Shown here: positions 20,709 to 31,265 of the stretch, one piece after another
Position numbering within the stretch: the first letter of the stretch is position 1
Layout: the number at the start of each line of letters is the position of its first letter
Assembly (NCBI RefSeq): GCF_027172205.1
Contig: NC_070614.1
Coordinates: 31,124,501 to 31,188,500, forward strand
Source of the DNA: Podarcis raffonei
Taxonomy: Eukaryota; Chordata; Lepidosauria; Squamata; Lacertidae
Direction: 5' to 3'
DNA length: 64,000 nucleotides
Notes under the pieces: model-generated
The model's input: the letters and a program-made list of their open reading frames with translations, nothing else
Database searches by the model: none
Told to the model about the DNA's origin: nothing
Made by a program: the position numbers and the translations under genes

Positions 20709-23700
20709 CTTTTAAAAGAGTAGAAACTGTCAGTGATGTAAGATACCAGGTGAAATCAAAGTAGAATCAGGGAACAAGGATTTTGTGGGCAAAGCCCATC
20801 AGAAATGTATGTAGACCAGGGGTAGCCAATATTCTAGATATTGTTACAATACAGATCCCGTCATTCCCAGCCAGCATGACCAATGGTCAGGGATGATGGG
20901 AGCTGGAGTTCAAGTATATCTTGACTACACCACCTTAAGTAGCCCTGATACAAAGTTTTTAATATTTAGTTGTTTTTAATATTTAGTTGTTTTCTTTTTG
21001 TGGGGAGGGGCTTTCAGCTTCACTGCTGCTAGGCTTGCTGAATTTTAACTTTGTTACTTACCCGGAGGAATTAGTTGGCATTCATGCTCTTCCCTTCTTC
21101 AGGCTATAACTTATGGTAGTTTGTATGAAGATTTCTCTTTTTAAAGTCAGATTTACAGTGCTGGGAATGGCAATACATCATCATGCAGTCTCATTCTCAG
21201 GGGCATCCCAGCCAAATGTTACAGAGCCTGGGCATTTTCTTTCCATCACTCTAACTCTTGCCCACTTGTCCACACACCTTCACTTCATACAAATTGTGTT
21301 GTGAAGTGGAGAAAGAAATTTCACCCAGCCCCATACTTAGTACTGAAAGAACTATGGGACTCCAGGACTTTCCTACCTGTCTGGTTAGAAATCATCCCTT
21401 CTGGGCATGGAGTGCAATCATAGCAGCAGACTTGTTTACCCTCCTGAACTCTCTGGCTGTATCCAGGATGGCAGCTTTCAGAACACACAGAACGGGGCAG
21501 GGCCTAAATAGAAAAATAAGGTGATTAAAGTATTGCTGGTGGAGGATGCTAATCCTTCACCTGGGGTAGATAGGTGTAATCCTGTGAATAGTGACATAGG
21601 GAACAGCAGAGACTATTGCACTAGTTGTTTTACATTCTTACCCCTGACTCAAATAAAGGTCACACTATTTACTGGCGTATGACTAAGGAATGACACATCA
21701 CCATTCTGTTGGGGGCAAATTTATCCATGCTTTCCTTCCTTCCTTCCTTCTATTATTTTTGTATTTAAGTAAGAAAAGGAAGGGGGAAATCACTGAAAGT
21801 GAAGAACGAAAGAAAAATTAAAAAATACTAATAAAACAACAACAAAACACTATAGGTTATTTTGTGGACATAGTAACCATCAGAACATGCATCTTAAGTT
21901 AAAAGTATGAATTCATATAAACCCTCTAGATGTCGAAGTACGTATTCAAGTGAAATTGATGTCTATAGAAAATATGCTCAAAGTGATCCCCTCACACCAT
22001 TGTATAATAGATGGTGGGCATTCAAGGGGACATTCTAGTGAGGCAAAAACTCTAAAGGAGGGTACAAAGCAGAGGAAATAGGAGTGTGGCTTAGTGAGAG
22101 TCCCAAGTGCCAGTTTCAGGGGGTTAGAGGCTCCCCAACCTTTCTAGATATCTGGGGGAACTTCTTACACTGCTGATGTCTCCTCTTGCATGTGGGTGGT
22201 GCAGAACTTATGGCTTATGAAGCATGACCCAAGGACTTTGTTATTTGTGCATATAATATTAATGACTAAAATAACCCACCTTGTTGAACCAACTGTTCCA
22301 AGTTATTGCATTATCTTTAATGATAAACTTCTTGTGTACTGATGTATGGTCGTCCATTATTCCAATTTTAGCCCGAATGAGGGATCCATTGGGGAACACA
22401 TAGCAATTCACAATATCATATCCAGTTGTAGACTCTTGGTGCTCATTAAAAAATATCTCTTCCCCAGCACTATTGTTAAACCTGATGTTTCTTAACATAT
22501 GGTGTAGCTTTTTTAAAACAAAACAAAACAAAGAACATCATATGATAGGGATTGTTGGAGAAATCTTAGAGGCTGGAGAATGATCAAGGATGATGGGATT
22601 TTCAGTTCAAATTAGGGAGGGCATCAAGTTGGGCAAGGCTGCTATAAATTGACTTTGGTCACATCATCACCATCAGGATCAGCATCATCTATCAATAAAA
22701 GAATAATAAATATTGAAACATGTTACCTGCTGCTGGACATTCCTCAGTCCGAATCTGCTTCTTTTCCCCAACTTTATGTGCTTGGAGGTGGATAAGTGCA
22801 TTTCATGTAAAACATGTGCTATGACATGAACAGCATTGTAGGCACTATAGCTCTGACCAGACATGCTCATTTCAAACACAGCTCCTGGCAGAGACTCCAG
22901 GTGTTCCTCTGTTGAACATCTTATCTCACTGGTCCTATCAGAGTAGATAACTCCACAGTGAAATACTTTCTTGTAGAATTCTTTCATGAACAGGTCTTTT
23001 GGATGATATCGCTGAGGATTAAAGGCCTTAAGAAAATCTTGGAAACCTGGCACAACAGTTGTGTGAATTGTGAAAGCCAGAGCACCATGGAAATGTTTTA
23101 GAGACCAGAAACTCTGAGAGTCCACTGCAGTAAAGTCCCATTGGGCATTCATGATCCAAACTTTCCCTACGAGAGCCATTTGAGCACCTTGATAATTCAA
23201 ATCTATCCAGAAAGTAAATAGGATTAGGGATTGGGAATCCCCACATACAACAACCACATTGGCTTTGGTTTGAGAGAATGTGTGATACATTTTTGCCTCT
23301 TCCTTTTCTATATTTGTGTCACTGGCAGAGGTTATTGCCAAGATACTATGAGTGAAAGCCACGCAAAGATTATGCTGAGTGAGCAATCCCTTCAGAGTCT
23401 GAACAAAGGTTTCTCCACTGTGATCATCTGGGGCAATGAGACCAACCCATTTCCATGAGAAATGCAGGAGTAACTGGATTACCCCTTTAATCTGCATGAC
23501 TTCATTTGGTACCATCCGATAGAAGAAAGGGAATCGGGTTTTATCACTTAGCACTGGATCAAATGAACCATAACTGAGCTGGAGGAGAACACAGGCCACA
23601 TGTAAGGTGTTGGTTTAAAATTCTTTATCTGCAGTCCTTCCAGAAACAGTATTTCCCATCCAAATAACTGTAAGGCAAAACTGGATGAGGTGCTCAAGAT

Positions 23701-24696
23701 CTGTATTAGCAGAATGAGGGTTTGGAAGTTGCTGTTAGCATTTATGAAAATGTATAGGTTTTCTATTGTGTATGAAGAGCATATTTAAGAGTAAGACGGG
23801 AGGGGGCATTTAAAAAGTAGAAGCAGGAAAGGTGCAGTAACTGGGAAGCGCCCAGAAAGACATGTCCTGCGATCAGAATATTTGTCATGTGCTTTACCAT
23901 AGTAGAATGGGCTTTAGGACATGTATCCAAGTCTACCATGTGCTCATGGCTTTTTTTTAGGGGGGGGGGCTCTTGCAAAATTAAATGTGATTTCCTCTTC
24001 AGTTAGATAGAAGGCAACTGATTACTGGTAATGTTAATGACTCACAGAAGCAATCCATAGATGTCCCTGAAGTGCTTTGAGAGTAAGGTAGGCATTAGAA
24101 AAGTAGAAGCAGGAAAAGTGCAGTAACTGGGAAGGTGAAAAAGCAATTATTTAGGACCCAGTTGATTCATTTTGCCTAGCTCATTTCTGACTTCATTATT
24201 GGCTAAAACCATAAAAGGTAGGAGCAGCATGGTTGCCTCGCAAAAATTGTCTAGAGGGATATTTGAACATTTTGCTTTCAAGGAGGACTAGAGACTTACT
24301 TCCCCCAGCAAATGGAAGCTCAGAGATCACTTCTTTGCCACTTGGCCTAATTTTATTTTATACACAAATGCAGTGGCTCAGAAGCATCAGGTACTACAGG
24401 TCTACGTAAGTGTCAGCATTGGCTACAGTTCAAGATTACTTTTTACATTCTTTTTTGAAATGATAATAATAATAAAATGTTTTCACTTAAACCATGGAAC
24501 CCTTTGTAATTATGGGCCACACATTCTTTGCCACTCGGTATGATTAGTTATTGACTCAGTAGATCACATAGCTGCATTATGCGACAATTGTGTCAGCTAA
24601 TCTTTTTGAAACCTTTTTTTATTTCACTTATTCCTTTTATATCTGCCTGTCATTATTAAAACCCAACAAAAGTCTTTGAAAAGAAAGAAAGAAATA

Positions 24697-24736
<40 letters not shown>

Positions 24737-27700
24737 GGCTCAAGGGCATCCATGGGCTGGTGATCCCTGTATTAGACATTACTAGTGAATACCCATAGAT
24801 GAAGCATACTAAATTGATAGCTTTGGAGTTACTATAGGTTTGTCCACAACCACTCACGGGTAAAGCCTTACCTGTAACAACAAACAGAGAAAGTTAGCCA
24901 CAGAAACATATTCACTACTGGAACTGGAAAATACTAAAGTTAATTAGGTTGGTACTATATTTAACAAAATCTAATATATAGTATTTAAGTATCTATAAAT
25001 GTAAAATATGGTTGGCAAAGATTTGCAGGTTCAAAAGGTCTTCCTGAATAATACCATGTTTAGAAGATGCCTGAAAGCAAACTGGGATTATATCTGCCAA
25101 TCGTCTGTTGCAAAAGAGTTCCACAGGGCCATTTCAATGTGTTTGATGTTACATAGTCACTGAATGTTCAAAAGGTACCATCTTCAGTCCTGTGCATCTA
25201 AAGTTCAAGTGACTCATGACAAACACCTCTTTAAGAATTTGCTGAGCTGCTGCAACTCAGAATAGACACAAAATATCAATAGCTGGTTCATTATATACAC
25301 ATGGGTATTCACAGGAATTTTGAGCAGGAGGCAAGATTGGGGGAGCAATGCTGGAAAAAAGGATAAAGCTAATTTCTCACACAAAAGGAGAATCATGTCT
25401 ACATTTCGTTTCACATCTCAGGTTCTAAAAATACTAGAAATTCTCTCTCTCTCTCTCTCTCTCTCAACAAAGGGCTCATCAAGAATTGACCTTACCTTAC
25501 CACTTTCCCCCGGAAAAAAACTTGATCTTTATCACTCAACTGGAGCAAATGTCAGACAGGTTTTCTCTGGATTAACATTTGCTCCAATTTATCTCTAGAG
25601 AGTGGGTTTTCCCAGTGAAAGTGATAAAGCAAGAGCAAAACCACTCACATCTGCTCCTAGAAAGTGTGAGACAAGCAGAAAACTCTAACTCATTATTTCT
25701 TGGCACGTGACAAAGTGTGGATGAGTGGAAAGCTAGGAATCTGAGGATAATACTTTACCATGGAGGAGGGATTGTTCCCTATGGACATTTATGTGCAAAA
25801 GAATGACACATTGTTCATAAATCAAGAAACCATACTCAGGGGGAGGGGAGTTCTCACCCACAGCTTGCCCTCTGAGTCCAAGTAGGGGCTTAAATTGCAA
25901 GACATGTAAGACCATGAATCCCAGTGTTAACTTCTGTTGACTCAAAATGGTAAGGAAACAAAAAAAATATGAAACTGGCCCTTTGATCTCTAATGTAATA
26001 TTGTATGTTGTTAATTTCAAAGGGTTTTGATTTTGTGCAGATCCTTGGCATTTGTTTTGCCTTTGACGAAAGTCTAGCTATCTCCATGTATCCATCTCCA
26101 GCCATCTCTATCACTTATCTTTTGTAAGGTCTGCTAAGGTAATTATAAGCACAAGCATATATATAGTTGCAATGAATCAAGTGAAAAGAGTTAAAACATC
26201 CAGGATGGGGGAGGAAAATATAGTGAAAATTTTGCAAATGTTCTTGAAAGCCTTGCAGGTTGTTTGCTTACATGAAATTCTGTTTCAGCCAATATAAACA
26301 ATATAAGAAAAACCATGTGTTTGGGTGTATACATACAATTAGCAGCAACACATATAAAATGTGCACAAAGAAATGAGGGTGAATGCTTATTATCTTGCAA
26401 TCAGAATGAATGCTCAATTAAGACTGCAAATCTAACCTTTACAGTGCTTTGTCTAAGCAAATCAGGATGAATGTTTAATAAATGAATCATTTTGATGAGT
26501 GAATAGTCCTCTGAAAGTACATGACCCCTCTTCCCAATCCAAAAGTCCATACCTGAGCCATTTTGTAGGTGCTTGCAATATTTGATATTTCAATGGAGTT
26601 TTCAGATGCAAGTCCCCCAACAATGGCCAAGACACTATTCTTTGTATCACAGTTATAATTATTGGTCCTAACACCTCCTGATGTGAGCAACTGCATTGTT
26701 GTGAAATAAGTGAGTCTTCCATCGCAGAAGTTGTCAAGAAGACGGAAACCCAGGGTGACATTAGGTAAAAGCTTTGGATTCTTGTTGACTTCAATAATAG
26801 CAAACCAAAAAGCCAGGAAATGTTGGATATTCTTAGGTAGTATCCTACAACATGGATTGGACTGATAGTTACAAATTTTTCAGCTGGCAACTACTTAAAG
26901 AAAAAACGTGAGACATGTCAGTACAGTATTTCTAATACGTGTTTCCAATGAAAGAGGCAGAACTAAAAAGATGAGATTACATTGACCATGCAACCTTAAT
27001 TGCATTCAAATGTGAACATCAAAGTGTAATGACATTTGCATACGTATATAGTTTTGAGTTATTGAATTGCTAGTATAAGTATTCAATAAACAATGAGCCA
27101 TAAAATAATTATATTTTTCTTATTCATTGCACAAAGTCTCAAAATTTCACTAAACCCCCCCCCCACGCCGAAGTAAATGCTTTTCTAGTGTTCAGTTTCC
27201 TTGGAATGGATGTCAGCTGAGACTGTAGTGTCTTTGGGATATACACATAACATGCAACATGAACATAGGAGTGAGGGGCTCAATGCATTAACAACCAAAA
27301 CCATATTGCTTCTTCCATTTGGATCCAGCACAGATGGCAGCATAGCAACCCCTGCTGGCGCCTGGGGTGGAGCTTTTTTTAAGAGATCAGCCAAAGTTGT
27401 TTAGCTTTTTGAAGGATGGTCAGTGGCTCTGCCATTCTCTTTCTGAGAATATTTGCATGTAGATTTTGGCATACTCTCTGAGTCAGCTAGCATATTAAAA
27501 TGATTTCTATTTCATTTTTAAAAAATATGAACCAGAGTATTATAGGGCATCTTCATGTGATTAAGCCCTTTGAAAATTAAATAGATAATAAAAAAAATAG
27601 ATACCAATTAATTTTTGAAACAAGTGTGCAAGTGTGGGGTGAGGGGCTTTTTTGCATTTATTCAAATGTAGCCAAGGACATTTTTTATATTTCTAAAAAA

Positions 27701-27944
27701 TGCATAGTGCTTACCTTGTCAGATAAATACCAGCATCAGCAGCAGATTCCCGAAAGCTGTTGAATTCAAATGCAGCTGAACGGAATGAAAAAACACCACC
27801 AATAGTATGACCCCCTCGCTCATATTTCTCAGACATTACCAGATCTCTTTCTGAAGTGTGGCTACATATCATACTTTGCTGAACTGTGTGAGGACTTAGG
27901 AGTAGCAATAGAAGGAGTAGCATAACTGTTTTGTAAACCAGCAA
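19807..27944 (-). CDS. Type-2 vomeronasal receptor (V2R), complete six-exon gene
   Basis: A class C GPCR expected on vomeronasal neuron microvilli, binding peptide or protein cues. The six exons are 27944-27715, 26844-26553, 23578-22727, 22507-22280, 21503-21377 and 20708-19807; lengths 230, 292, 852, 228, 127 and 902 sum to 2631 bases, or 876 residues plus stop. Every join has AG acceptor and GT donor and keeps frame; the phases match those of the second V2R at 58294 and the known V2R gene plan. Residues 1-24 form a signal peptide, exons 1-4 the Venus-flytrap ligand domain, exon 5 and the start of exon 6 the cysteine-rich linker, and the rest of exon 6 seven helices. No stop or frameshift appears in the joined exons, so it looks functional. 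It lies between OR genes; no other V2R is adjacent. Confidence 0.9.
20820..20935. repeat. Palindromic MITE-like repeat in V2R intron 5
   Basis: 'ctagatattgtt', 'gaccaatggtcagggatga' and 'tgggagctggagtt' match the family. It lies in the intron between V2R exons 5 and 6. Confidence 0.55.
21377..21503 (-). CDS. V2R exon 5: cysteine-rich linker
   Basis: 127 bases, acceptor 'ttctatttag', donor 'acag|gtagga'. Reads '[11 protein letters not shown]', then '[16 protein letters not shown]', the nine-cysteine linker that couples the ligand domain to the helices. The second V2R has an exon of exactly the same length. Confidence 0.92.
22280..22507 (-). CDS. V2R exon 4: end of Venus-flytrap domain
   Basis: 228 bases, 76 codons in phase 0, the usual length for this V2R exon. 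Reads '[13 protein letters not shown]', '[14 protein letters not shown]' and 'ITWNSWFNK' before the donor 'aag|gtgggt'. Confidence 0.92.
22727..23578 (-). CDS. V2R exon 3: main part of Venus-flytrap domain
   Basis: 852 bases, 284 codons. The acceptor is 'gttctcctccag'; the exon opens '[19 protein letters not shown]', then '[14 protein letters not shown]' and '[12 protein letters not shown]', and ends '[14 protein letters not shown]' and 'NVQQQ' at the donor 'cag|gtaaca'. It is eight codons longer than the same exon in the second V2R. Confidence 0.92.
23856..24083. repeat. Repeat block, copy 1 (in V2R intron)
   Basis: Matches 28646-28870 closely, for example 'gtgctttaccata', 'tttaggacatgtat', 'taaatgtgatttcctcttc' and 'gttaatgactcacag'. 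Two related 48-base strings with 'aagtagaagcagg' and 'gtgcagtaactgggaag' lie just outside it, at about 23793-23850 and 24086-24140. Confidence 0.75.
24679..24737. repeat. (GAAA)n microsatellite
   Basis: About 14 tandem GAAA units with one interruption, within a V2R intron. Confidence 0.9.
25443..25465. repeat. (CT)n microsatellite
   Basis: About eleven CT units. Confidence 0.85.
26553..26844 (-). CDS. V2R exon 2: Venus-flytrap domain, lobe 1
   Basis: 292 bases: one base completing the codon split with exon 1, then 97 codons. Reads '[14 protein letters not shown]', '[15 protein letters not shown]', '[13 protein letters not shown]' and 'STYKMAQ' at the donor 'gctcag|gtatgg'. The acceptor is the AG of 'ccatgttgtag' at 26845-26846. 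A stronger-looking acceptor about 50 bases upstream (near 26894) would place a stop in frame, so the downstream one is preferred; it also matches the second V2R. Confidence 0.85.
27715..27944 (-). CDS. V2R exon 1: signal peptide and N-terminus
   Basis: 230 bases from Met 27944 to the donor 'gacaag|gtaagc'. A leucine-rich signal peptide (a run of eight Leu or more at 9-16) is followed by the mature N-terminus with '[11 protein letters not shown]', equivalent to 'GEAIIGGIFSL' in the second V2R. Ends in phase 2. A second Met at residue 8 could also serve as start. Confidence 0.85.
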
Positions 27945-30311
27945 AGCACTTCACCCAACAATGGCCAAAACTGGATAGAAGTCTCTAGCACACAGAATTG
28001 CAACCTAAGCTACAGCAGACCTCCCAGAGAGAAGCCTTTTCTCTTTCCAAGCTGAACTTACTCATTTGTTGAAACTGGTGCCTCATTTAGCCTAATGTCA
28101 TGACCTATGGACTGCACAGCACTTTTTCCTTCAGTGAACTAGCTACAAGAGTGAGGTTAATAGATCATTTAACTGCAGCATAGCACCAAAGTCAAAGCAA
28201 GTAATAGTCTACCAATATCTGCAACAGTGTAGTCAAACTGAGACGCACACACACACACCTCCACCCAATACTGGTTCTTTAGACCACAAAAATCTTAGAT
28301 AGACAGTATCAACACTGTCTTTTCCTGCAGTCTTGACAATGTATTTCAAATGCCTTATTTATACAAGTTGACAGTTGGCAGGTATTGTATCAAACACATG
28401 CAAAATATTTTGCAAGTAGCATCTGTGTATCCACAGGGCCTCAGAAAGCAGGTGGCGGGGAGATAAGCAATTATTTCAATAATTGCAGGGGTGGCAATAC
28501 TCTCCCAACAATTGTGCTTCCAGGTATAGCAATGTATCTGGAAAACATATCTGCAAAATCTCAGCTGTACTGTGCTATACTTTTTTGTTTTGAAAGGGGA
28601 AAAAATAGTGTAAGACAAAGGATTGGTCTTCTTGTGAAGGGAAGCTGAGAAAGAAACGTCCTAGGATCAGAATATCTGCCTTGTGCTTTACCATATTAGA
28701 ATTGGCTTTAGGACATGTATCTAAGTCTACCATGTGCTTATGGCTTTTGGGGGGGGACACTTTTAAAATTAAATGTGATTTCCTCTTCAGTTAGAGAGAA
28801 GCCAACCGATTATTGGTAATGTTAATGACTCACAGCAGCAATCTATAGATGTCCGTGAAGTGCTCAGAAGCATTTGTTCATTTGCTTAAAGTATTTATAT
28901 TATGCCATTGTGCACTATGATAACTTAGATTACTCACTGAAGGAAGCCAACATGCTAATGGAGAGATATTTGATTTCATTGTCGTGGGCACCCGTTGTCT
29001 AAATGAGCCCATAATATAACTAGCAAAGCTGTGCACCCTTTCCATTCTTGGGTCACAGACACAGTTTCACACACCTATAGCATGTCATATAGTACTCTCT
29101 AGTACTATACAGAGTAATTAAGAAGTACAGACAGGGATACCCAACCTCACCCTGCTTTGGAGCAGATATTTATTTTGCATTTATTTTTGTAGTTTGGTGT
29201 TTGGAGACACCCCACTGCATTCCAAGAATCACGATCTCCATTCCATCTGCATTCCATCCAGCGTCCAAACCAAAGTTGTTGAGCTTTTTTTTTTAAGGTT
29301 GAAGTTGTTGAGGCTTTTGCCACAGGGGCTGGATTAAACTGACTGGCAGGCTGGATTAGGCCCCCAAAACAGACTGTGGACTTCCCTGTCTTAGAACAAG
29401 CATTCACTACTGGGTGATGGTTGGCATGGTTTTTGCTGGGAATTTCTGCCTCCAGGAGTGCTGCCTCCTAGGAACATCACAATTACCTCCTGGGACTCAG
29501 TTCACTGCCTAACTGTTGTCTGAGAAACCCCTCAAGAATGCTACCCACTATTTCATTCTTCATCAGCTCCATTTCCCCCATACACTGGGCCTAATGTGCC
29601 ACAAAAGGAGGGTTCAGAAGTTTCCCTGATCCTGGAATCAAGTCATTAAACAAGTTGTGCTTGTGCATATACAAACAAAACTGCCAGTGGATTTAAAATT
29701 TGCATCTTATTTTTTTCTCCAGATGCTCTTCTATATAAATAGCTGTAACAAACTGAAATAAACTGAGTTCTAGTAAGTTACCCAAAACAACTATGTGATG
29801 AAGTCTACCTCAGATTTTTTGAATTTCATATATAGGCATTTCAAAATATTTGATAGTTGAGTGAATAATGTATCCCAGTAAAGGTATATAGCAGCTAGCA
29901 GATATACCAAACAATAAATAGTGGTAACTATTGATCACAGAGTTCTAATATTTATTTATTTATTTATTTTATTTGTAAAAGCATTTATATACAGCTAAAT
30001 CACAAAACATATCAAAGTGATTTACAACACGAGAAAGGTAAAAACAATAAGTATAATAAATGCATTTTTAATTAAAAGAAAATAGAGAGTCATGCAGTAT
30101 TTGTAATCTAATCTGAAGTTTCCAGTAGTCTAAATTAGGTAGTGCAATAAATTCTCCCCCCTCTAAGTGAAGAAGTTACACATGACCCCCTAATTAATAT
30201 AGACTATACCTGAAAAGTTGAAATCTTGTGGATTATCTAATAACAACAGACAATTGAAAGGAAACCCCCCCTTCATTTAATTTCACCTTCATGTTTTCTA
30301 TTTAAAAACCA
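27945..30311. other. Intergenic stretch upstream of the V2R
   Basis: Should hold the V2R promoter, not identified. Contains an (AC)n near 28244-28258, copy 2 of the 210-base repeat (28646-28870), a degenerate repeat near 29150-29390, and (TTTA)n with an L2-like LINE tail near 29950-30060. No gene seen. Confidence 0.45.
28646..28870. repeat. Repeat block, copy 2 (upstream of V2R)
   Basis: Partner of 23856-24083 in the same orientation, about 4.8 kb away, one inside and one outside the V2R gene. Either an interspersed repeat or the trace of a duplication that once involved V2R intron 2. Confidence 0.75.
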
Positions 30312-31265
30312 TTATCCCAACTTTGGGTTATTCTTTGAGTAGACTGCATGCTTAATAAAAAGTGACTTGAGGGCAGCTTTCACCTGCTGATTTCTCAGAC
30401 TGAAGATGAATGGACTCATCAGGGGTGTCAGCACTGTATTGATCAAAGATACCATCTTATTAATTGATGGGTTGCTGCCTGAGGGCCGTACATACATGAA
30501 GATGCAGCTGCCATAGCCAAGACTGACAATAATAAAGTGGGAGGAACAGGTGGAGAATGCCTTGTGGCGCCCAGAGGCAGACGGGATCTTGAGAATGGTT
30601 TTTATTATGTAAATGTAGGACACCACTGTGAAAATAAAGGATCCCACCACGGTGACTGAGGATGAGAAGAAACTCAGTAGCTCCACAAAACTAGTGTCAG
30701 CACAAGCCAGCTTCATCAAGGCCACACTGTCACAGAAAAAGTGATCAATATTATTGTTGTTACAGAAAGGTAGATTTATAACCAGGATGGTGGGAAAGAT
30801 GGTAGCCAAAAAGGCAACAGTACAAGATCCGAGGACTAGCCATGGGCAGAGCTGAGTACTCATAATTGATGTGTAGCGCAATGGGTTGCAAATGGCCACA
30901 TAGCGGTCATATGACATGACTGCTAATAGGACAAAGTCACTGCTTCCTAAGAAGAAGAAGAAATAGCACTGAGAAAGGCAAGCTGGGTACGAAATTGTTG
31001 TGAAGCCTAGCAGAAGACTAGCCAGCACCTTTGGCACCACAGTGGTTGTAATTAAAATCTCTAAGCAGGAAAGATTCCATAAGAAGAAGTACATGGGTGT
31101 GTGTAGGTGATGATCATGAATGATGATCATGATGATCATGAGGTTTCCAGATACGGTGAGCAGGTAGCATGCAAGGAGGATGACTCCCATGAGATGTTCC
31201 AGCCGATGCAGTTCTGGAAAGTTAAGGAAGATGAAGTCTGTAATAACAGTTTGATTCTCTGTCAT
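30312..31265 (-). CDS. Olfactory receptor, class II, family 6-like, with altered NPxxY
   Basis: An intact OR of 317 residues from Met 31265. An acceptor 'cttctttctctcag' ends at 31280, fourteen bases before the ATG, showing a spliced 5' UTR. Hallmarks: NQT at 4-6, GN at 40-41, PMYFFL at 57-62, Cys96, MSYDRY at 117-122, 'DHFFCDSVALMKLAC', KAFSTCSSHFIIV. The TM7 motif is 'SPFIF' at 284-288 where NPxxY is usual, so both the Asn and the Tyr are replaced; the rest is well conserved and the frame is open. The string 'GSCIFMYVRPS' and 'VNKMVSL'-like region recall OR6-type receptors; the family call is inference. It neighbours the same-strand OR at 33879-34829. Confidence 0.92.
   Translation of the reverse strand: MTENQTVITDFIFLNFPELHRLEHLMGVILLACYLLTVSGNLMIIMIIIHDHHLHTPMYFFLWNLSCLEILITTTVVPKVLASLLLGFTTISYPACLSQCYFFFFLGSSDFVLLAVMSYDRYVAICNPLRYTSIMSTQLCPWLVLGSCTVAFLATIFPTILVINLPFCNNNNIDHFFCDSVALMKLACADTSFVELLSFFSSSVTVVGSFIFTVVSYIYIIKTILKIPSASGRHKAFSTCSSHFIIVSLGYGSCIFMYVRPSGSNPSINKMVSLINTVLTPLMSPFIFSLRNQQVKAALKSLFIKHAVYSKNNPKLG

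Larger units (their letters stand above)
23579..26552. other. V2R intron 2, with repeats
   Basis: An intron of about 3 kb. It holds the 210-base repeat at 23856-24083, the 48-base direct repeats on either side of it, a (GAAA)n tract (24679-24737) and a (CT)n tract (25443-25465). No further exon was found. Confidence 0.6.

Noticed and set aside
26881-26890. In-frame stop near the start of V2R exon 2
   Set aside because: It lies upstream of the acceptor at 26845-26846 that fits phase and homology, so it is intronic.
27185-27404. Opposed open frames of 67-69 codons in V2R intron 1
   Set aside because: They overlap each other on opposite strands, match no family and lie in an intron.
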